A DNA stretch of 64,000 nt, from contig CAZNHZ010000001.1 of assembly GCA_964573015.1 (NCBI GenBank), forward strand, positions 310,001 through 374,000, read 5' to 3'. This DNA comes from JAPUDQ01 sp964573015. Lineage in GTDB: Bacteria > Patescibacteriota > Saccharimonadia > Saccharimonadales > Saccharimonadaceae. Shown here one piece after another: positions 52,249 to 60,971 of the stretch. A program made the translations under genes and the position numbers. Every line of letters begins with the position of its first letter. Positions within the stretch are counted from its first letter, which is position 1. A model generated the notes under the pieces. The model ran no database searches, was not told the DNA's origin, and saw only the letters and a program-made list of their open reading frames with translations.

Positions 52249-52956
52249 CTACCCCTCTTTCTTTTCTGTATTAGATTTGCCCTCATCGATTGCCTGGGAA
52301 ACGTACTCCAAAATCAGCTTGAGCCCCTTGATCGCATCATCGTTACCGGGAATGATATAGTCGATACCGCGCGGATCGGCATTGCTATCAACGATCGCCA
52401 CGACCGGAATACCGAGTTTTTTGGCTTCCCGAACTGCATTTGCATCCTCGATAATATCGGTAACAAACACGACACCGGGACGGCCGGTCATATTTTTGAT
52501 ACCGCCGTATTTTTTGTTGAGATCGTCGATTTCTTCTTGAAATCGCTGCACCTCGAGCTTGCTGTAGCGATTGGCGAGCTCGCCGCTCTCCATCTTTTTT
52601 TCGAGTGTCTTGAGATGCTTGAGACGAGTATTGACGGTGGCGACATTTGTCAGCATACCGCCCATCCAGCGCTCCGTGACGTAGAGCTGGCCGGTCTTTT
52701 CGGCCGTTTGGCGTACGATGTCGCGGGCTTGCTTCTTGGTGCCGACAAGCAGCACATACTTGCCTTTGCTGACAATCTCGGTGATAAACGGCAGTGCCGC
52801 CTCGAGTCCTTCGACAGTTTTTGTCAGGTCGATTATGTGACTATCCTGACGTTTGCTATGGATGTATGGCGCCATCTTCGGGTGCCAACGGCTCGTTTTG
52901 TGTCCGAAATGAACACCGGCTTCGAGCAAAGCCTTGATATCGACTTTTACAGCCAT
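52249..52956 (-). CDS. rpsB: Small ribosomal subunit protein uS2
   Basis: A 235-residue S2. Signatures are LLEAGVHFGHKTSRWHPKMAPYIHSKRQDSHIIDL, RWMGGMLTN and PGVVFVTDIIEDANAVREAKKLGIPVVAIVDSNADP. The leader (about 52957-53050) contains GGAAAGGA and a palindrome CCGCCAGCTGGCGG near 53016-53029, a place where S2 often binds its own mRNA in other bacteria; autoregulation here is only inferred. The promoter is divergent to that of rpmE. Confidence 0.96.
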   Translation of the reverse strand: MAVKVDIKALLEAGVHFGHKTSRWHPKMAPYIHSKRQDSHIIDLTKTVEGLEAALPFITEIVSKGKYVLLVGTKKQARDIVRQTAEKTGQLYVTERWMGGMLTNVATVNTRLKHLKTLEKKMESGELANRYSKLEVQRFQEEIDDLNKKYGGIKNMTGRPGVVFVTDIIEDANAVREAKKLGIPVVAIVDSNADPRGIDYIIPGNDDAIKGLKLILEYVSQAIDEGKSNTEKKEG

Positions 52957-53080
52957 ATCTATATCTTCCTTTCCGGGTCAGGCTAATTCCCGCTTGTAAT
53001 GCCTTGTCCCTTCGTCCGCCAGCTGGCGGATTGCTTCATTAAAAAATAATACCGATATATTGTAACAGATCAACTCCCCT

Positions 53081-53109
53081 TTGACAATTCTTCCAAAAAC
53101 AGATACAAT
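53081..53109 (+). promoter_or_regulatory. rpmE promoter
   Basis: TTGACA at 53081-53086, a 17-base spacer and TACAAT at 53104-53109. The ATG is 12 bases after the -10, giving a leader of about five bases and no room for a Shine-Dalgarno sequence. Confidence 0.75.
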
Positions 53110-53121
53110 CTAGCCTTGACT

Positions 53122-53475
53122 ATGAAAAAAGATTTACACCCTACTGATTATCGTCCTGTTGTGTTTCAGGACGAGGCGGCCGGTTTTGCATTTTTGACGC
53201 AAAGTACCGCCCAAACAAACGACACTATCAAATGGGAAGACGGTCAGGAATACCCGCTGGTTAAAGTACACATCAGCAGCGCCAGTCACCCGTTCTTTAC
53301 CGGTGAGGAAAAGATCATCGACACTGAAGGCCGCGTCGACCGCTTCAAAGCTCGCTTTGCCGCTGCCGAAAAGCGCCGCGAAGCCCTGGCAAACAAAGCC
53401 AAGAAATCCGCTGTCCGCAACGAGAAAAAAGCCGCCAAAGCTGAAAAATCTTCGACGAATAAGCAGGGTGCTTAG
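53122..53475 (+). CDS. rpmE2: Large ribosomal subunit protein bL31, type B
   Basis: A 117-residue L31. The start MKKDLHPTDYRPVVFQDEAAGFAFLTQST, followed by WEDGQEYPLVKVHISSASHPFFTG and GRVDRFKARF, is the type B (zinc-free) form, with no CxxC. The C-terminal 40 residues are an added Lys/Ala-rich tail (about 80-117) not found in ordinary L31. A degenerate copy of that tail region occurs near 54341-54395. Confidence 0.94.
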   Translation: MKKDLHPTDYRPVVFQDEAAGFAFLTQSTAQTNDTIKWEDGQEYPLVKVHISSASHPFFTGEEKIIDTEGRVDRFKARFAAAEKRREALANKAKKSAVRNEKKAAKAEKSSTNKQGA

Positions 53476-53522
53476 TAACTACTCAAGAGGCATTGGATGT
53501 TTGCCATCTTGCGCCTGATCGC

Positions 53523-54259
53523 CTACATAGCAAAGTTATTCGTTGCCCACAGTGGCAGCCTATTTCTTATCATTAACGTCACACTTAGACTGTACTGGCT
53601 AAACATTGCCGAGGTGTCTCGCTCTTTGTAGGCTTTGCTCTTGAAGTCAACCGATTGAAATGACATATATACTTCTTCGGCGTCATACATGACAGTATCT
53701 TCTTTGCATATCTTCGTCTCATATGTCTCACCCTGCTTCGTCTCCTTTAGATTGTTGGTCAAGCTGACAAAAGCATACCATTTGCCGGATACGTCTTGCG
53801 ATACGCCTTTGACGAGATACTTGTACCGCACTTTCATCGTCTCATCTGCCTGTGGTATATCAGGAAAATACGATGTGTTAAAGACTTTTGATATCTCGGA
53901 TTTTATAATCTTGTTTTCATCGTAATATTGTTTGGACAGCGATCGCCTGCAGCCCCAAGCCCTCGCTGCTTTCGTAACAAACTCGACACAACTGCTCCAG
54001 TATTATCTTTGATCTCAATCTTCGCCTGATCAGTGTCATCTTGGGTAACCATCCAGTCCTTTGGATATTTAAAGCACATCTTTACAGCATCCGAGCAAAA
54101 CGATTTATAATTATTCATCACCACTTCTGAGGCCTGCGTCTGCGTCGGCCGCATTGAGGCGAAGAGAATAGCAGACACCGCAACGATGGCAAACACCGCT
54201 CCCACTCCCAGCACAAGAACTATTCGTTTATGATGTTTTAACCTCGTCTTCAATGACAT
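53523..54259 (-). pseudogene. Broken membrane-anchored protein gene
   Basis: The 5' part (54259 downward) encodes a basic N-terminus, one membrane helix (IVLVLGVGAVFAIVAVSAILFA) and an extracytoplasmic SFCSDAVKMCFKYPKDWMV segment. The protein then loses frame: one frame gives LLRKQRGLGAAG and stops near 53903, a second gives CYESSEGLGLQAIAVQT, and the rest continues in a third, with YYDENKIIKSEISKVFN and DETMKVRYKYLVKGVSQD to 53523. At least one and probably two small indels lie at about 53930-53990. The domain starting near the YPKDW motif resembles that of 13457-14101. It is a recent pseudogene or contains sequence errors. Confidence 0.65.
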
Positions 54260-54340
54260 ACAGACTCCCAACAATATTATTCACTTTGGCATTATTCTAC
54301 CTCCTATATACCAGAGTAGAAATACATCCGAGCAGCCCGC

Positions 54341-54395
54341 CAACGAAAAGCGCCCCGAAGCTCTAGCCAACAAAGCCAAGAAACAAGCTTTATGA
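54341..54395 (+). pseudogene. Remnant of a second rpmE tail
   Basis: This stretch encodes EKRPEALANKAKKQAL and a stop. It closely matches the EKRREALANKAKKSA part of rpmE2 (near 53368-53412) in the same direction, also at the DNA level (AACAAAGCCAAGAAA shared). Upstream similarity fades quickly. The two copies flank the broken membrane-protein gene, which suggests a past duplication or recombination. Confidence 0.6.
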
Positions 54396-54519
54396 AGAAC
54401 TACCGTTGCATACTCCTGCATATTTCAAGGTTTTTTATTGCGCAGTGGATTATTGGAATTGTCCATAAGCCCGAAGGTCGTTCATAGAATTAACTACATC
54501 TGTTATAATACATACCTGG

Positions 54520-55596
54520 ATGAGCCTTATTTCTCTCAATCTCGATGAACTCCGCGCGGAGAAATCCGATCTGACGGATTTTTTGAGCCGTCCCGATGCT
54601 TTTTCCGATCCCGAGTACGCCCGCAAAAACCGCCGACTGATCGAGCTCGATGAGCTGATCGCCGCTGGAGAGCGCCAAGCGTCCCTCAAACAGCAGATCA
54701 AGGAAGCCCGAGAATTATCCGGCGGCGGTGATGAGCTGGCCGAGCTCGCCAAAGAAGAGCTCCCCGTCCTCGAAGCCGAGCTGGAAAAACTGGACGAGAA
54801 ATTATTCGTCATGCTCACGCCCAAAGACCCCAACGATGAAAAAAATGTCATCCTGGAGATCCGAGCTGGCGCCGGCGGTGACGAGGCCAGCCTGTTTGCG
54901 GCTGAGCTGCTGCGCATGTACCTGCGCTGGTGCGAAGATCACGGCTACAAGACTGAGATGATGAGCGAGTCAGCCAACGAATCCGGCGGCTACAAAGAAG
55001 TCGTCGTCGAGATCAGCGGCGATGCACCGTATAGTAAACTCAAGTTTGAATCCGGCGTCCACCGTGTCCAGCGCGTACCGGTCACCGAGAGCCAGGGTCG
55101 TATCCACACCAGCACTGTGACGATAGCGATCCTACCCGAAGCCGAAGAGACCGATATCGATATTCGTGACTCGGACCTGCGCATCGATATCTATCGTGCC
55201 TCAGGTCATGGCGGTCAGTCGGTCAACACAACCGACAGTGCCGTGCGGATTACTCATTTGCCGAGCGGCCTAGTCGTCACCAACCAAGACGAAAAATCTC
55301 AGCTCAAAAACAAGCTCAAAGCCATGAGCGTCCTCAGAAGCCGCCTGCTGCAGCAAAAAGTCGACGAAGAAAACGCCAAGCTCTCGGCCGAACGCCGCAA
55401 CCTCATCGGCTCAGGTGATCGCTCCGAAAAGATCCGCACCTACAATTTCCCGCAAGACCGTATCACCGATCATCGTATCGGCTACAGCCGCTCCAATATC
55501 CCCGCCGCCATGAATGGCGATATCGACGATCTGATCGAAAAACTCCAAGCCTACGAACGCGAACTCAAAGCCCAGGGCGCCGATAACCGTGTCTGA
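54520..55596 (+). CDS. prfA: Peptide chain release factor 1
   Basis: A 358-residue RF1 for UAG and UAA stops. The codon-recognition region has RVQRVPVTESQGRIHTSTVTIAILPE, the RF1 type (PVTE near the PxT position), and the GGQ loop is GHGGQSVNTTDSAVRITHLP. The end has RSEKIRTYNFPQDRITDHRI. A TATAAT box is ten bases before the ATG. prmC, whose product methylates the GGQ glutamine, follows 67 bases later. Confidence 0.96.
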   Translation: MSLISLNLDELRAEKSDLTDFLSRPDAFSDPEYARKNRRLIELDELIAAGERQASLKQQIKEARELSGGGDELAELAKEELPVLEAELEKLDEKLFVMLTPKDPNDEKNVILEIRAGAGGDEASLFAAELLRMYLRWCEDHGYKTEMMSESANESGGYKEVVVEISGDAPYSKLKFESGVHRVQRVPVTESQGRIHTSTVTIAILPEAEETDIDIRDSDLRIDIYRASGHGGQSVNTTDSAVRITHLPSGLVVTNQDEKSQLKNKLKAMSVLRSRLLQQKVDEENAKLSAERRNLIGSGDRSEKIRTYNFPQDRITDHRIGYSRSNIPAAMNGDIDDLIEKLQAYERELKAQGADNRV

Positions 55597-55663
55597 GTTT
55601 GACCATACGCTCAAAAGCAATCACCTGATGATGTCGCTGATCCCATAATCATACCCTAGATAA

Positions 55664-56494
55664 ATGCAAACTATTTCCGACTCCCTCACCACCACCAACT
55701 CGATACTCCGCTCTGCTGGCATATCCTCAGCGCGGCTCGATGCCGAAGTGCTGCTCGCACACACACTCAACGCCGATCGGGCCTGGCTGATTGCGCATGG
55801 CGATGACGTACTGACGGCCGAAAAAGCCCAAATATTTAACGACCTCGTCGCGAGACGGGTTCAGTGCGAACCGATCGCCTACCTCACCGGCCGCAAAGAA
55901 TTCTATGGTCGAGAATTTATCGTTACGTCTGACGTGTTGATACCTCGTCCAGAGACTGAGGTGCTGATCGATATTGTCAAGCAACTGGTCGCACCAGAAG
56001 CCGGCGCCAAACGGCTCCTCGATATCGGCACTGGATCAGGCTGTATCGGCATCACATGCAAGCTTGAGCTGCCAGAGCTCGGCGTCACGCTCAGCGACAT
56101 CAGCCCACAGGCCCTCGCTATCGCTCGCAAAAATGCGGCTAAACTCGGGACCAAACCGATCCGATACATACAGTCAGACTTACTGAGCCACTGGCTACAT
56201 CACAGCAATCCAAAAACATTTGATATCATCGTCGCCAATCTGCCATACGTCGATCGCACCTGGCCGACCTCGCCCGAGCTCAGGCATGAACCTGAGCTGG
56301 CACTGTATGCCGATGAACAGGGGTTAAAACTGATAAAAACCTTGATTTCTCAAGCCCCCAACCTACTCGCACCAGGCGGCAGCCTACTGATCGAAGCCGA
56401 CCCTAGTCAACACGCAGCCGTCACCAAGCACAGCAAAAACTATGGTTTTAGCCATGTGATGACAAGAGACTATATAGTCGTGCTTCAGAGATGA
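55664..56494 (+). CDS. prmC: Release factor glutamine methyltransferase PrmC
   Basis: A 276-residue HemK/PrmC that methylates the glutamine of the release-factor GGQ motif. After an N-terminal helical domain (about 1-80, with LDAEVLLAHTLNADRAWLIAHGDD) come YLTGRKEFYGREFIVTSDVLIPRPETE, the SAM loop LLDIGTGSGCIGIT and the active-site motif IIVANLPYVD, where most PrmC proteins have NPPY. The Pro to Leu change in the second position is seen in some methyltransferases. Confidence 0.94.
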   Translation: MQTISDSLTTTNSILRSAGISSARLDAEVLLAHTLNADRAWLIAHGDDVLTAEKAQIFNDLVARRVQCEPIAYLTGRKEFYGREFIVTSDVLIPRPETEVLIDIVKQLVAPEAGAKRLLDIGTGSGCIGITCKLELPELGVTLSDISPQALAIARKNAAKLGTKPIRYIQSDLLSHWLHHSNPKTFDIIVANLPYVDRTWPTSPELRHEPELALYADEQGLKLIKTLISQAPNLLAPGGSLLIEADPSQHAAVTKHSKNYGFSHVMTRDYIVVLQR

Positions 56495-56540
56495 ACTTGG
56501 AGCGATAAACCAAACAGCGCAACGATTTGCCTACTGACAG

Positions 56541-57680
56541 TTAGTTATACTTTTCTAGCTTGGCGGTCAGAATTTGCTCGCGCCCATCGCGCAGCACCGT
56601 CAACTTGACGCTATCACCGGGCGAAAATTGCGACAACTGACTGACCAATGACATGCCGGGGCCCAATTCGGCGCCATTAACTTTGGTGATGATATCACCA
56701 TGGCGCAATCCGGCTTTTTCGGCTGGACTACCGTCAGCTACCGCCGGACCGTTTTGACCGCTGACGACGTAGGCGCCTTTGGTGGTGTTGAGATCGTAAA
56801 ACTTAGCAACTTCGGCGTTTAGCATGATATAGCGTACGCCGAGATAGGCGCGTTCGATCTTGCCGCTCGCCAGCACGCTTTTTATCAATCCTTTGGCTTC
56901 GTTGATCGGGATTGCAAATCCAATCCCCTCGGCACCCTGGCTGACCGCGGTGTTGATACCAATCACCTCACCCGTAATGTTTAATAGCGGCCCGCCGGAG
57001 TTACCCGGGTTGATCGCCGCATCGGTCTGGATGAGATTTGACAGTTGTTCGCTGGAAGTCTGATCACCCGCTACAATCGAACGCTCGACACCCGAGATAA
57101 TGCCCGAGGTTACCGTGGTTTGAAATTCGCCGAGCGCATTGCCGATCGCCACAACTTTGCTGCCAACCACCAAGTGCGATGAATCACCCAGTCGAGCCGG
57201 CTGCAAATTAGTAACGTCTTTGATCTTTAAAAATGCGATGTCGTTTATAGGATCACGACCGACAACCTCAACGTTGTCATAGGCCGACCCGTCATTTGTC
57301 ACAACTTTTACTTTGGTGACATTGTCGCCGATCACATGACGATTGGTCAAAATATAGCCATCCTTGCTGATAATAATACCCGTACCGGCACCCTCTTGAG
57401 CTGTCGGGCCAAACATTGACAATTGCTGTGATTCAACCATTATCGACACTACGCTAGGCGAAACTTTTTTGGCGATATCGGCCACCACTTCGCCTTCGGC
57501 AATTACACGGGCTCGGCTCTCGGTGACACTGGTAGCGACCCCGGCCGACCAAGGACTATGCTCGTATAGCCAGGAACCGCCAAACCCAGCCACCAAGCTG
57601 ACAATAATTAGCGGCAAGGCTCGTACCCAAGGACGTAGTTGACGTTTTTGCTGTGTAGTGCCGGTTTGTAATCTTGACAT
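56541..57680 (-). CDS. HtrA/DegP-type serine protease
   Basis: A 379-residue membrane-anchored trypsin-like protease. One N-terminal helix (VRALPLIIVSLVAGFGGSWLYE) is followed by the catalytic triad: His in DGYILTNRHVIGDN, Asp in INDIAFLKIKD and Ser in NPGNSGGPLLN (residues near 135, 165 and 245). A single C-terminal PDZ domain (about 290-375) ends the protein. It degrades or refolds damaged envelope proteins. GGGGGG near the start gives the ribosome binding site. It is convergent with prmC. Confidence 0.95.
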   Translation of the reverse strand: MSRLQTGTTQQKRQLRPWVRALPLIIVSLVAGFGGSWLYEHSPWSAGVATSVTESRARVIAEGEVVADIAKKVSPSVVSIMVESQQLSMFGPTAQEGAGTGIIISKDGYILTNRHVIGDNVTKVKVVTNDGSAYDNVEVVGRDPINDIAFLKIKDVTNLQPARLGDSSHLVVGSKVVAIGNALGEFQTTVTSGIISGVERSIVAGDQTSSEQLSNLIQTDAAINPGNSGGPLLNITGEVIGINTAVSQGAEGIGFAIPINEAKGLIKSVLASGKIERAYLGVRYIMLNAEVAKFYDLNTTKGAYVVSGQNGPAVADGSPAEKAGLRHGDIITKVNGAELGPGMSLVSQLSQFSPGDSVKLTVLRDGREQILTAKLEKYN

Positions 57681-57712
57681 AATTCCCCCCGTAGTGCGAT
57701 TTATCGATTAAT

Positions 57713-58486
57713 TTATGACGTGTACTTAAATATAGCGGACATTTCGCTAAACATCAGTACAGCGATGACAGCTCCCGCAAACAACAGCGGTGCCTTGAGA
57801 CGTTTGGCGATATCATCGCCATCATGCTGTGCATCATAAAACTGCGTCGTGACATAGGCCAGCAGACTGGCGATAATAGCGATTTGCGGCAGCAACAGAT
57901 TGGCGGCAACCGTATAAGCTGTTGTCCAATGATAACTCAACCAGCCAAGCTCGGCCAAAAACAGCCCCCAGATCATGCAAAGCAGAGTCATACCCTCATC
58001 ATCATAAGCCATCAAAACATGACGTGCGCTGACATAGCCAATCACAAAACAACTCATCACCACAATGCTGGCATCGGTATAATAAGCCGCGCTAAACAGC
58101 GCCGTGAGCGACAAAAACTGCGAAATACCGGCTTGCATCACCATAGCCCGGCGATCACTGCGCGGTTTGAGAATAAGCAACCAGGCAACATACAGCACTG
58201 CCAGCAAAACCTGGGCCAAAATAACTCCGCTCGCCTGCCAAATGAGCGTAACTACACTCACCCCAACCAGCACATCTACCAGATTTGTCTGGAAATTTGC
58301 CCACCAAAACCGCGGCCGCACCGCCAACACCCGCCACTTACTCAAAACAACCAAAAGATACGCCAAAATCGGCGGCTGATAGGCAATCGTCAATACCAGC
58401 ACCAGCACCGCCAGCAAAGCGTTGAGCACCACATAGGCAATATCGCTAAACTTCGAGCGTTTGACAACTAATTTTATAAGATCCAT
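57713..58486 (-). CDS. Multi-pass membrane protein of unknown function
   Basis: A 257-residue protein with about eight transmembrane helices and almost no soluble loops. Segments include VVLNALLAVLVLVLTIAYQPP, VLVGVSVVTLIWQASGVILAQVLLAVLYVAWLLI and LLFAGAVIAVLMFSEM. No motif suggests a family. It lies after the LCP gene on the same strand with 22 bases between, so it may be transcribed with it and take part in wall-polymer transfer; this is inference only. Confidence 0.6.
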   Translation of the reverse strand: MDLIKLVVKRSKFSDIAYVVLNALLAVLVLVLTIAYQPPILAYLLVVLSKWRVLAVRPRFWWANFQTNLVDVLVGVSVVTLIWQASGVILAQVLLAVLYVAWLLILKPRSDRRAMVMQAGISQFLSLTALFSAAYYTDASIVVMSCFVIGYVSARHVLMAYDDEGMTLLCMIWGLFLAELGWLSYHWTTAYTVAANLLLPQIAIIASLLAYVTTQFYDAQHDGDDIAKRLKAPLLFAGAVIAVLMFSEMSAIFKYTS

Positions 58487-58507
58487 CGGTATCTATTATA
58501 CCATCAA

Positions 58508-60121
58508 CTATGTGCCGATAATGATGACAAAATCAGCGCTCGATTGCACGCCGCGGGGCAGTGCCGCGCCGCTGGATGGCTTGCCAACTACGTCCTGAAT
58601 CTTTTTGGCAGTTTTGGGCTTGGCGCCGCTCGTCATATCAAACCATTGCAGCTTACCGTAGCTGCTGCTGGTCGGTGCGTCGCCTATGCTGGTGATAATC
58701 AACCCCTTGCTTTCCAGCTCAATTTCTTTTTTGCTGGCCACACCGGGCGTATCGGTACCGTTTAGCACCTCTATCGTAGCCGTTTCATCAACCTCTACAT
58801 TTCCGCCAAACAGCCGATGAATATACGCCTGAATATCCGAAAAATCCTCCAGACCGGCTGCCGGCCTAACAATACTCTGGCCGCCATAATTGCCGGTGGT
58901 GACCAGTGAAACGTTGTTGTCGATCAAACTCACCGTGCGAATACTTGCTTTGTCGATGCCGCCGGTTATATCAACCAGGGTCTTGAGCTCGGCGGTCTGA
59001 AAATTAGTCTCGACATTGTTGCCGACACTGTCGATCAATCCGGCAACTGCCACCGGATTAGCCAACGTACCGGCACTGGCGGCTTTGTCTTTGATGGCCA
59101 GGATAATTTTTTGTTGATACTGCTCCCGATCAAAGTTGCCGCCGCTCAAACCGTAGCCGCCGGCGGCATTTCGAGCCCGAGCCAGCGCCAGGGCATGTTC
59201 ACCATCAAGTTGCGCCTGACCATTAGGCCACTTGACCATTTTGCACCGAAAGTTACATTGCCAGTCAAAGTTGGGATCATACACGCCGCGCGGATCGTCG
59301 CTATCAATCGTGACCGTAATCCCGCCGACTGCGTTGACGGCATCTTTGAGCGCGGTGTAGTTTACCTTGGCGTAATATTGAATATCAATGCCAAACACTT
59401 CACCGACTTTTTGTTTGAGTTTTTCGGCGCCAGTTCGGTCGGAGGTGCCGTTTTTGGCGCATTCGTACAGCGCATTGATTTTACCGCTGTACCCCGCCAA
59501 ACAGGCCTGTCCATAATCTACCCATAAATCACGCGGCACCGAAAACATGATGGCGTTTTTCTTTTCCTGGTCGACACTTATTACCATGATCGAATCAGTC
59601 AAGTCGGCCCCGTCATGATCTGGGTCGTCTTCGCTGGTGCCAAACAACAATATATTGCTGCGGCCAAACTGATCTTTTTTAAGCGGCCGATTCGCAAACA
59701 CTTCAAACAGGTTGCCGCTAAATACGTTGCCGCCCGCCAAAATCGCTTTGGCTCCGATATAGCCCATGCCGAGCAAGCCGATCAACAGCACTGTTATGAA
59801 CAATCGCTTCCAGGTTTTTTTGCTCAGGCGACGTCTGGGTTTGGGCGGTTTTTCCTCATCTATCGACCGGAGTGACTCGTGAATTTCCGACGACAAGCTA
59901 TGTCCGGCCGCCCCGCGACCGGCTTCCGGCTCAGAGATAGTGGTCGCTTTGGGACGCTGATCAATAGCATGATGTGTCGGTAACGGCTGCGCTTTGGCCT
60001 CCACAAATCGCTCCGGTACCGACAATCGATCCAGCCCCAGCTTTTCACGCGGCGGCGCACCGTCCGACGCCGAGCGTCGACGCAAGCTAAACCCATCAAT
60101 ACTGTTATTACGACTAGTCAT
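58508..60121 (-). CDS. LytR-CpsA-Psr (LCP) family protein
   Basis: About 537 residues. A cytoplasmic N-terminal tail (about 1-115), rich in charged residues, is followed by one membrane helix (FITVLLIGLLGMGYIGAKAIL) and an LCP domain: NILLFGTSEDDPDHDGADLTDSIMVISVD, AIMFSVPRDLWVDYG and GEHALALARARNAAGGYG with the conserved arginines. A C-terminal LytR_C-like domain (about 430-537) has IEVLNGTDTPGVASKKEIELESKG. LCP enzymes attach polymers such as teichoic acids to peptidoglycan. The start at 60121 follows a TATACT box. Confidence 0.92.
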   Translation of the reverse strand: MTSRNNSIDGFSLRRRSASDGAPPREKLGLDRLSVPERFVEAKAQPLPTHHAIDQRPKATTISEPEAGRGAAGHSLSSEIHESLRSIDEEKPPKPRRRLSKKTWKRLFITVLLIGLLGMGYIGAKAILAGGNVFSGNLFEVFANRPLKKDQFGRSNILLFGTSEDDPDHDGADLTDSIMVISVDQEKKNAIMFSVPRDLWVDYGQACLAGYSGKINALYECAKNGTSDRTGAEKLKQKVGEVFGIDIQYYAKVNYTALKDAVNAVGGITVTIDSDDPRGVYDPNFDWQCNFRCKMVKWPNGQAQLDGEHALALARARNAAGGYGLSGGNFDREQYQQKIILAIKDKAASAGTLANPVAVAGLIDSVGNNVETNFQTAELKTLVDITGGIDKASIRTVSLIDNNVSLVTTGNYGGQSIVRPAAGLEDFSDIQAYIHRLFGGNVEVDETATIEVLNGTDTPGVASKKEIELESKGLIITSIGDAPTSSSYGKLQWFDMTSGAKPKTAKKIQDVVGKPSSGAALPRGVQSSADFVIIIGT

Positions 60122-60205
60122 AAAGTTATATCTAGTATAACCTGCCCGCGGCATCTACGCTACAACTCTTATGATATTTTTTCCCAAACTTCACCTCTCA
60201 GCCCC

Positions 60206-60248
60206 CTGTCACAGGACAGTCCTGTAACAGATGAGGAAAGTGTGATTT
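60206..60248. repeat. Left inverted repeat flanking lepB, with palindromic core
   Basis: The left copy of a 40-bp element (60209-60248) is repeated in opposite direction at 60928-60967, with 37 of 40 bases matching. Its core is the 25-bp palindrome at 60206-60230, CTGT.ACAGGAC around one base and GTCCTGT.ACAG. It lies between the LCP and lepB starts. Confidence 0.75.
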
Positions 60249-60317
60249 ATGTGTTTTTCGTCAGCATGAGCGTTTTTGCTGGTATCCTGACTCAAGGCAA
60301 TGTATCCTGGTAAGAGC

Positions 60318-60911
60318 ATGCTAACAATCGAACGGCGGCAAAACTTGCGCGACATCCTGGGGATTGTCTGGTTTGTGGTTGCTGTTATTGTCGGTGCGTG
60401 GTTGATTAATTCCCTGGTATTCCGTAGTTTTAGCGTTACTGGACCGAGCATGGAAACCACCATGTTTACCGGAGATCGACTCATCGTCAATCGTTTGCCA
60501 ATGACTTGGAGCGCCCTGCAAGGTAAGCCTTATGCCCCTGCTCGCGGACATGTAGTGGTGTTTCGTAACCCTATGTTTGAAACGATGCGAGCGGATGAAT
60601 TTGTCGTCAAGCGTGTCATCGGTTTACCCGGCGAACGAGTAGTAGTGACCGGCGGGCACGTCACTGTTTACAACCAAGATAATCCCAATGGTTTTGACCC
60701 CTATACCGGCATTAATGTCTACAAATCTATAGTTACAGGTCAGGTCGACGAGGTCGTATCTGACGGCACGGTATTCGTCATCGGTGACAACCGCGGGGGT
60801 CAAGAATCAATGGACTCACGCAATGGCCTAGGCCTAATCCCGATCGAGAACATTGTCGGGCCAGTCGCGCTGCGCATTTATCCCTTTAGCAAGATATCGA
60901 CTAACTTCTGA
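60318..60911 (+). CDS. lepB: Signal peptidase I
   Basis: A 197-residue single-anchor signal peptidase. One N-terminal helix (GIVWFVVAVIVGAWLINSLVF, about 15-35) is followed by box B SVTGPSMETTMFTGDRLIVNR with Ser44, box D with EFVVKRVIGLPGE (Lys98) and box E GDNRGGQESMDSRNGLG. The start at 60318 is chosen because it gives the normal short tail; an in-frame ATG lies at 60300. It removes signal peptides after Sec export. The gene is enclosed by the inverted repeats. Confidence 0.94.
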   Translation: MLTIERRQNLRDILGIVWFVVAVIVGAWLINSLVFRSFSVTGPSMETTMFTGDRLIVNRLPMTWSALQGKPYAPARGHVVVFRNPMFETMRADEFVVKRVIGLPGERVVVTGGHVTVYNQDNPNGFDPYTGINVYKSIVTGQVDEVVSDGTVFVIGDNRGGQESMDSRNGLGLIPIENIVGPVALRIYPFSKISTNF

Positions 60912-60927
60912 CAGATGTAAAAACGCA

Positions 60928-60967
60928 AAACCACACTTTGCTAATCTGTTACAGGACTGTCCTGTGA
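60928..60967. repeat. Right inverted repeat flanking lepB
   Basis: The reverse complement of the left element with three mismatches in 40 bases. Its core is TTACAGGACTGTCCTGT. It lies between the lepB stop and the convergent parB stop. A five-bp stem with a five-base loop is possible, without a T run, so it is not a convincing terminator. Confidence 0.75.
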
Positions 60968-60971
60968 AAAA

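Noticed and set aside
54341..54395. Separate small gene encoding an Ala/Lys peptide
   Set aside because: It has no start codon or ribosome binding site and matches the rpmE2 tail, so it is a remnant.
60209..60248. Lep-flanking repeat as a transcription terminator
   Set aside because: The possible stem is only five bp with a five-base loop and no T run follows.
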